A DNA stretch of 64,000 nt from Cymbomonas tetramitiformis (lineage: Eukaryota; Chlorophyta; Pyramimonadophyceae; Pyramimonadales; Pyramimonadaceae): assembly GCA_001247695.2 (NCBI GenBank), contig LGRX02026996.1, positions 1-64,000 on the forward strand, written 5' to 3'. The notes below the pieces were generated by a model. The model was given only the letters and a program-made list of their open reading frames with translations, was not told the DNA's origin and ran no database searches. Made by a program: the position numbers and the translations under genes. Shown here one piece after another: positions 58,705 to 64,000 of this stretch. How positions within the stretch are numbered: position 1 is the stretch's first letter; every line of letters begins with the position of its first letter.

Positions 58705-60774
58705 GATACCATCAAATAAGCCACAACGAATCATGGTATAGCTATATCTATCGTATATCTCAAGATATATGGATTATCCAACCAAAATTTTGAGTATTTT
58801 GAGCATAGAAATTACGCATACGTCTTGTGTACGATGCATGACTGCAGTCTTATTGACTTGTATCATGGTAAAATATCGCGGAAATTGACATGTTATACTA
58901 TCCCTAATCCATAGTACGCATTAATACCGCCCAATGTGCCAAAAAATACCAAAAATGGCAAAAAAAAACACCGAAAAAACACTTGGATTCAAATGTTTTC
59001 CTCACTTAAGAAATGTTTTCCATACTTAAGCTAAAACTCAGGTGATTTTGCTCATAAAATGAGACTATGTGGTGATATAATACCCCATGTTGCATGCGAG
59101 ACTGGCGTTGGGATCCATTTCTATCGTATATTTCCACATGGCCACGTATATGCTTACCAATACGGGATGTTTATGGCTTGGTTAGCTACTTTTCAAAGCC
59201 AAATTTAAGCGCAAAATGACACATATAGACAAATTTGGGTTTGGAAATACTAACACGTGAGAGATATATCGCACTAGTATATGTGCTATACTATTGGTTA
59301 ACCTGTAGCCATATATCATGAGTGCACCCACAAACCTTACATTATTCGATGCGCCAACCGCACATATGCAGTTTCATGGTAAGCCACGCTCTCATTTTCG
59401 AGGCCTTGTTGAGAATTCTCAACGTGTCGCAGCTAAGGGGTTAATCAACGTATAAACTTTACGATAAAGTTTATAGAAATCGAGAATGAATAATAAGATA
59501 AAGTACCCAAAGAAAAGAAAGGATGGTTAATAGCTAGGTTTATTGTCTACCAAACTGGGGAAAGGCAACATTCTATGAATGTTGCTATTAATATTAGAGT
59601 ATTATATCCTTACTTAGGAACGCACATAAGATAGAAATCGGTCGGAGATTATTTCTAACTTTTCAGAGATTGTCACAGATTTCCAGAAATGTACAAATGT
59701 TCCAAACCGAGGATTAATATTAGAGTATTATATCCTTACATTGGAACACATAACACACACGAGTAAGTTGTCGCAGATTTCCAGAAATACAAAAAAATCT
59801 GAGTTCAGAGATTGTCGCAGATTTCTAGAAATGCACAGATGTTCCAAACCGAGGATTAGTACTATAGTAATATATCCTCACATCGGAACACATGCAACAT
59901 TCAATCAATTGATATATGGTTGCGAGCTGCGGAGCGAGCAATGCAAGGCGGGCAAGGGTGGTAAGTAGGCGGCTATATTGAAAAACGCAGTAATAAAAAA
60001 ATTAGTTAACGATTCCTTTATTTTTTGCGATTCCGCTGTGTCGACTTACGCAATTCTGCCGTAGATAACCGTAGGTACTCACTACATAAGAAGCGTTCCG
60101 AAATACTGGGAAATCCTGGCAAATGCATAAGGTACTTAAGAGATACAAGTGTATATAATAAGGATACTCCCCCACTACACGCCTCTTATGTAGTGAGGGG
60201 CCTAGGTGGTTGGCGGAATTCAAATTGTAGAGGTGTAGTGTCGCTGGGACTTTGGAGCACGCGCCATAATATTTGTCAATTAAGCAGGTGGGACAGATAC
60301 AAATGCGCTGGGTTGTGTTGGAAAGAACAGTGGAGATTGGAATTTGCCACGCTGGTGGTTTTAGTGGTTTCTTTGGCATGAAGATTGGGCGATCAGTTGC
60401 CCGAACAACACGAAATACATGGAAACGATCAGGTGAACCAAACTTGACGAAATGAAGTAAATGACGATGCGCTGAGTGAAGCCGAGAATATATGTGAAAG
60501 GGCAGTCGCAGTCGCGAAAGACTTTGAAGCGAACACCTGAAAAGGGCGTGCTAGGTACCAACCTTCAAACGTTCCAAAATTCAAGGATTGCCTCAACGGT
60601 GGTTGTAGGAAGGAGAGGTTTGGTAGATTGTCGGGGTTCCGCTTGCGCCTTGATTCGATCGGAACGGCGTCGTGAAATGCGGCTCTGTGAACGTCGGAAC
60701 GGCGTCGTAAAATAGGGGTATGCCGCGGTTTAGATGCTTTAATATGAGAATACATTGAAAACCCGAAACTGTAC
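58705..60774. other. AT-rich non-coding stretch with repeats
   Basis: No gene is supported. Direct repeats are visible: TTAATATTAGAGTATTATATCC at 59590, 59714 and, changed, at 59853 (also at 46880), and an associated CAGATTTCCAGAAAT block. Similar TTAATATTAGAG copies mark both sides of the viral module. A short transmembrane-like stretch in a minus frame near 60390-60560 is not supported by other evidence. Confidence 0.45.
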
Positions 60775-60963
60775 CTTAGTTATACTTCTGCGATGGCGTC
60801 TCCAAATCTGCTCAAGGGCTACCCAGCCGGTGTTGCAATCCAAAAAGATCTGTGCGTCGGTCCCCGATAAGTGCAACTCTTGAATAAAAACACGATTCCC
60901 TGCAATAGCCTGTCGACAATCTTTTTCAAAATATTTGCAGGTTTCCTCAATAGTTCGTTCCAT
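60775..60963 (-). CDS. Single exon of an unknown gene
   Basis: ATG 60963 opens 63 codons with natural composition (ERTIEETCKYFEKDCRQAIAG, then IFLDCNTGWVALEQIW) and ends at a good donor (AAG then GTACAG). The function is not recognised and the downstream exon was not found. Confidence 0.35.
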
Positions 60964-62581
60964 ATATCTCGCAGAGAAAGTGAATTTGAAATTTGAAAAT
61001 AAGCCATTATCTTGAAGTATTCAGGAATACTGAGAGAAGGATTGTGGTCTTTGGGTTCCCTCTTGCAACGAATATGAAGACAAAAGAGACCTTTCGTTTC
61101 TCTCCACACTTTGACAACACGCACGATGATCGAATTCGATGGCATGGCATCGCTATCGCATGGCAATGATTCTCGATTGATGATGATTCGGTTTCCCAAG
61201 GAGACGGGAAGAGTCGCAGACGCCATGCGATGGTGATGGCGCAGGCGCGATCGGCAGCGGCTCCGGCATGAGCATCGTGGAAGTCGGTGACACAGCACTC
61301 GGAACTTGGGGTGTGGGATGATGTCAATGCAATGCCATTCCCAGATGCCATGCCATTTTTTTATGTACAAAAAGATCCCGAGCGTTGAAACTCTAATATA
61401 TATTAGAATTGTGACGGACGGAAACGTTCGGGGGAGCCGAGGAGCCCCGCCCCGTTCCGTCGGATGCAAAATTCCATGACAATTTCCCGCACGCGCATCC
61501 GTGCTACAGCACATATATATATATATATATATTCCACATACACATGCCGCACGCACACATATGTATTGCGAGCTCAGGAAGGTATCATGATTATGCCTGA
61601 TGGATCGTCGTGCATCACGAGGTATCGAATTTACGGTTACTTCTGTAATGCCGTCCGCAGTTTCGCTCAATATGAAATACAATACGGGTCACTCCAGGAT
61701 ATGCTGATGCTGAGGGCTCGGGATGGCAGTAAGCTATAGTAATTGTATAGCCGCCTGTGTATTGTAAGCTAATTGTGCAGAGCTTATGCCAAAATGGGGC
61801 AAGCACTTGGCATAATACAAAAAATCTTATAATTATAAAAACACTCAAGGGGTCCTAGGTAGGAGGGTCGAGATGAAGAGGTCCTCTGCAACTGTGCATA
61901 AATAAATCATTTTGGCCCAATTTTCAGCAGGTGGGGCTATTATCTAAAAGGGAGCCACGCCCTCTCTAGCTATACCCACAGTCCGATTGTCCACGAATCT
62001 GCTTTGGCATATGACCCCAACTAGGATTCTTAGTGGTGTATAGATAGGCAGTACCTACGCTGAAGATCCTACGGCCTAAATCTACCCTGCCCACAAAGAT
62101 TTCAGGCTCTGGTAAAGCAGGTAGGAATGTGAAATAGGATTGATTTAAACAGCGGTATACAACACACCACAGATTTGAGATCTAACTACGGCTGACGCCA
62201 GGATGTGGGATTTGGATTGCCGAACCATCCCACGGCCCCACGAGATGGGTTCGAACCGTCAAAAACAGCAAAGATGGGACCGCTGATGAAAAAAAAAAAC
62301 TATCAGGGGGGAAAATGAGTTCATTGGTTTTGTCCCTAGTGGGATTCAACCTGAATCAACCAAGCACGTGCAACTTAAATATACACTTGCAATACTTACG
62401 GGATTAGTATGGCAAGGTCAAGTTATTTTGTGCAATGCTTATGAAAAAATAGGGCAATCACTTGGCCCTCTTTACAGGCTTATTCTCTAGTTCTGATTTC
62501 TTAGTCAACCCTTTTGCGGATGCAGTTGATGCAAGCTCCCCTACCATTTTGTGGCATGGCGAACGATTGCACGCACTTTAC
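60964..62581. other. Non-coding with microsatellites
   Basis: Includes an AT run at 61515-61531, a CAATACAC/CACACATA region and an A-run at 62288-62298. A 287-codon minus frame (61682-60819) runs through these repeats and has no domain; I do not accept it as a gene. Confidence 0.4.
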
Positions 62582-62763
62582 CATCGAAATGCCCCACTGC
62601 CCTCTATCGCTCCACACCCTTCACACTTCCTTGCAGGTGCTAATGGCATGTCGTCCCCGCCCTTGGCATCTTCACTCGCATGCTCAAACGCAGGAGGGGC
62701 AGAAAGGACGGAAGAAAGCTTCTCTATTTCTTCCTGATTGTCTTGAGGGCTTGATCGTGACAA
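62582..62763 (-). CDS. Possible exon ending in half a zinc finger
   Basis: A minus frame from 62763 with acidic sequence (DNQEEIEKLSSVL) and CEGCGAIEGSGAFRW at its end, followed by donor GTAAAG. A Cys-x-x-Cys then aromatic pattern at an exon end resembles the first half of a MYND-type zinc finger. No matching downstream exon was seen, so this may be a fragment. Confidence 0.3.
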
Positions 62764-63039
62764 ACTTCTAGGACTTCATGCTTGGCGCGACTATTTATTA
62801 CACCGTGTATCAATCTGCTCAACCATCTAGTCACCTCAAATACCTTTCCTCTGTTAGTAACCCCTTATCAATGCATTTGTGCGTATTCTGCAGGTCATGC
62901 TATACTCACACACTGTTTTCAACGTTCTTAGCTATTCGCGTACTTTATACTCCTCGGGATACGCGTTGTTGCATATGCATACTGTGCACGCGATCGATAC
63001 CAGCGGGATGTGTGGTAACCGAAACCAGCATATGGCAAC

Positions 63040-63269
63040 TTATACAATATATAACTAGTCTAGATGAATATAGGCCGCGTGCGGATGATACTGATAGCTT
63101 CAAATTCGACCCAAATGTTTTTGATAATGGCAGTTTCAATTTTGACCCGAAGGATTTTGCTGTTGGCAGTTTCCATTTCGACCCACAAGATTCTAGTGCT
63201 CCCTCAATGCTAGGCCGTTTAGACATTCATCGAGCATTAGATTTCTCATCGGTTTCAAGACGGAATCGC

Positions 63270-63270
<1 letters not shown>
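63040..63270 (+). CDS. Possible exon with three 12-residue repeats
   Basis: Within an open plus frame, SFKFDPNVFDNG, SFNFDPKDFAVG and SFHFDPQDSSAP follow one another (about 63100-63205). The repeat is clear at the protein level. The exon borders are not resolved, and downstream the frame enters a TG microsatellite. Confidence 0.3.

Positions 63271-63275
<5 letters not shown>

Positions 63276-63308
<33 letters not shown>
63276..63308. repeat. TG dinucleotide microsatellite
   Basis: About 16 TG units after ATATATG. Beyond it, 63309-64000 shows no gene that I can support; both strands are open in places but without a domain. Confidence 0.9.
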
Positions 63309-63311
<3 letters not shown>

Positions 63312-64000
63312 CGGAAAATCGCCGCGGCGGTCTGTTAAGCAAGAAGCATTTGCACTACATGCGGTTGACATGCGGCACGGATGGATAGTGGAACCTACGA
63401 ATCTGGTGCAGCTGCATGCTGCATAATCAACTTGTGATGACGGCTGCGGCTGAAACTATGCGATGAGGGCGCGTTTCCAGCCGGGGGTCTTGGTAGGGAA
63501 GTGCGTGGTGGCGATCGCGGGGTATCTCTTTGCGTCAATGATGGAAGGTGTTGCTTGTGGCAGTCACTAGGTCTTGAGAGAAAGAAAGGGCTACATAACC
63601 TTCCTTTGGTTGTCACCGATGGGGGTTGTGATTGCACTGCGGCAGTAGCCAACATACCGTGGCTGGATACTGCGCGGTGGGAAGGCCGAGGTGAATGAAG
63701 GTCCTGATTGGTGGAGCAGAAAGCTTCGGTGTATGAGCAAGAGACGGGCGCATATCGTTGTGTAGCAGGGCGCAAGTTAACGGACTTGTGGTAATTAACC
63801 GGGTCAAGGCTGACGGGCCCGTATGCGCATTGATCCGGCAAGCAAGGCGTCACCGGTTTGGATGCACAACTGCCCAGCGTTGACCACGAGATAACATCTT
63901 CTAGCAAATCCCGCGTTCCAGTGAAATGTGGGCAAATGGTCATTGGCCGAGCAGATCCGACTCTTGATGGGGGAAGGCTTGTGCACATCCAGCTTGCATT

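Noticed and set aside
60819..61682. 287-codon minus-strand ORF
   Set aside because: It crosses an AT microsatellite and mixed repeats, has no domain, and its 3' part overlaps a better exon candidate in another frame.
63395..63988. 197-codon minus-strand ORF
   Set aside because: Ser/Pro/His-rich sequence with no domain and with comparable open frames on the other strand.

Overview
The window looks like nuclear DNA of a single-celled eukaryote, most likely a marine alga or related protist (my inference; no ribosomal or organelle marker is present). The evidence is spliceosomal introns with GT-AG and one probable GC-AG boundary, a chromodomain-bearing Ty3/gypsy retroelement, PHD, RING and Ulp1-type domains, many eukaryotic DNA transposons, and a decayed block of virion-protein genes of the kind found in algal DNA viruses, polinton-like viruses and virophages. 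Gene-poor, repeat-rich sequence dominates. I see no tRNA, rRNA or CRISPR array.

Layout. 1-2.1 kb: an exon of a Ulp1-like cysteine protease and a two-exon acidic/coiled-coil gene. 2.7-6.7 kb: a Lys/Glu-rich protein, a RING-like gene and a 735-residue transposase-like protein (DUF7869-type), with short inverted repeats on both sides. 6.9-11 kb: an acidic protein and several minus-strand exons of unknown function. 11-13.6 kb: repeats, including three 247-bp tandem units. 13.6-17.3 kb: a minus-strand Ty3/gypsy element cut off just after the start of a methyltransferase-like motif. 18-25.2 kb: a compact cluster with a truncated MULE-type transposase carrying a PHD finger, several Cys-rich proteins, a SAM-methyltransferase-like gene and a 2-oxoglutarate/Fe(II) dioxygenase-like gene directly behind it. 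Twin palindromes lie between the divergent genes of this cluster. 26.5-29.5 kb: a broken retroelement methyltransferase fragment and an inverted-repeat element full of tandem repeats. 31.5-33.7 kb: a clean six-exon coiled-coil gene, the best candidate for an ordinary host gene. 34-38.7 kb: simple repeats, dispersed repeats and a non-autonomous hAT element with an 8-bp target duplication and a matching empty site. 39-42.4 kb: second copies of the methyltransferase fragment and of the inverted-repeat element. 43-44.2 kb: an acidic ORF ending in a 46-bp palindrome. 44.2-58.7 kb: an iteron-like array followed by a decaying viral module (lipase-like protein, a virion-like protein, three or four fibre-like proteins), split by a Ty3/gypsy element at about 48.07-55.22 kb. 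58.7-64 kb: AT-rich, gene-poor sequence with possible single exons.

How it fits together. DNA-base modification recurs here. The 48-55 kb gypsy polyprotein carries both an adenine-methyltransferase-like and a cytosine-C5-methyltransferase-like domain. The 14-kb gypsy ends in a possible methyltransferase motif. Two dispersed fragments encode an NPPF-type domain, and the 22-24 kb cluster pairs a methyltransferase-like protein with a dioxygenase. The common theme is inferred, not demonstrated. Many genes are broken by single-base shifts, several at homopolymer runs, so uncorrected assembly indels and true decay both have to be considered.
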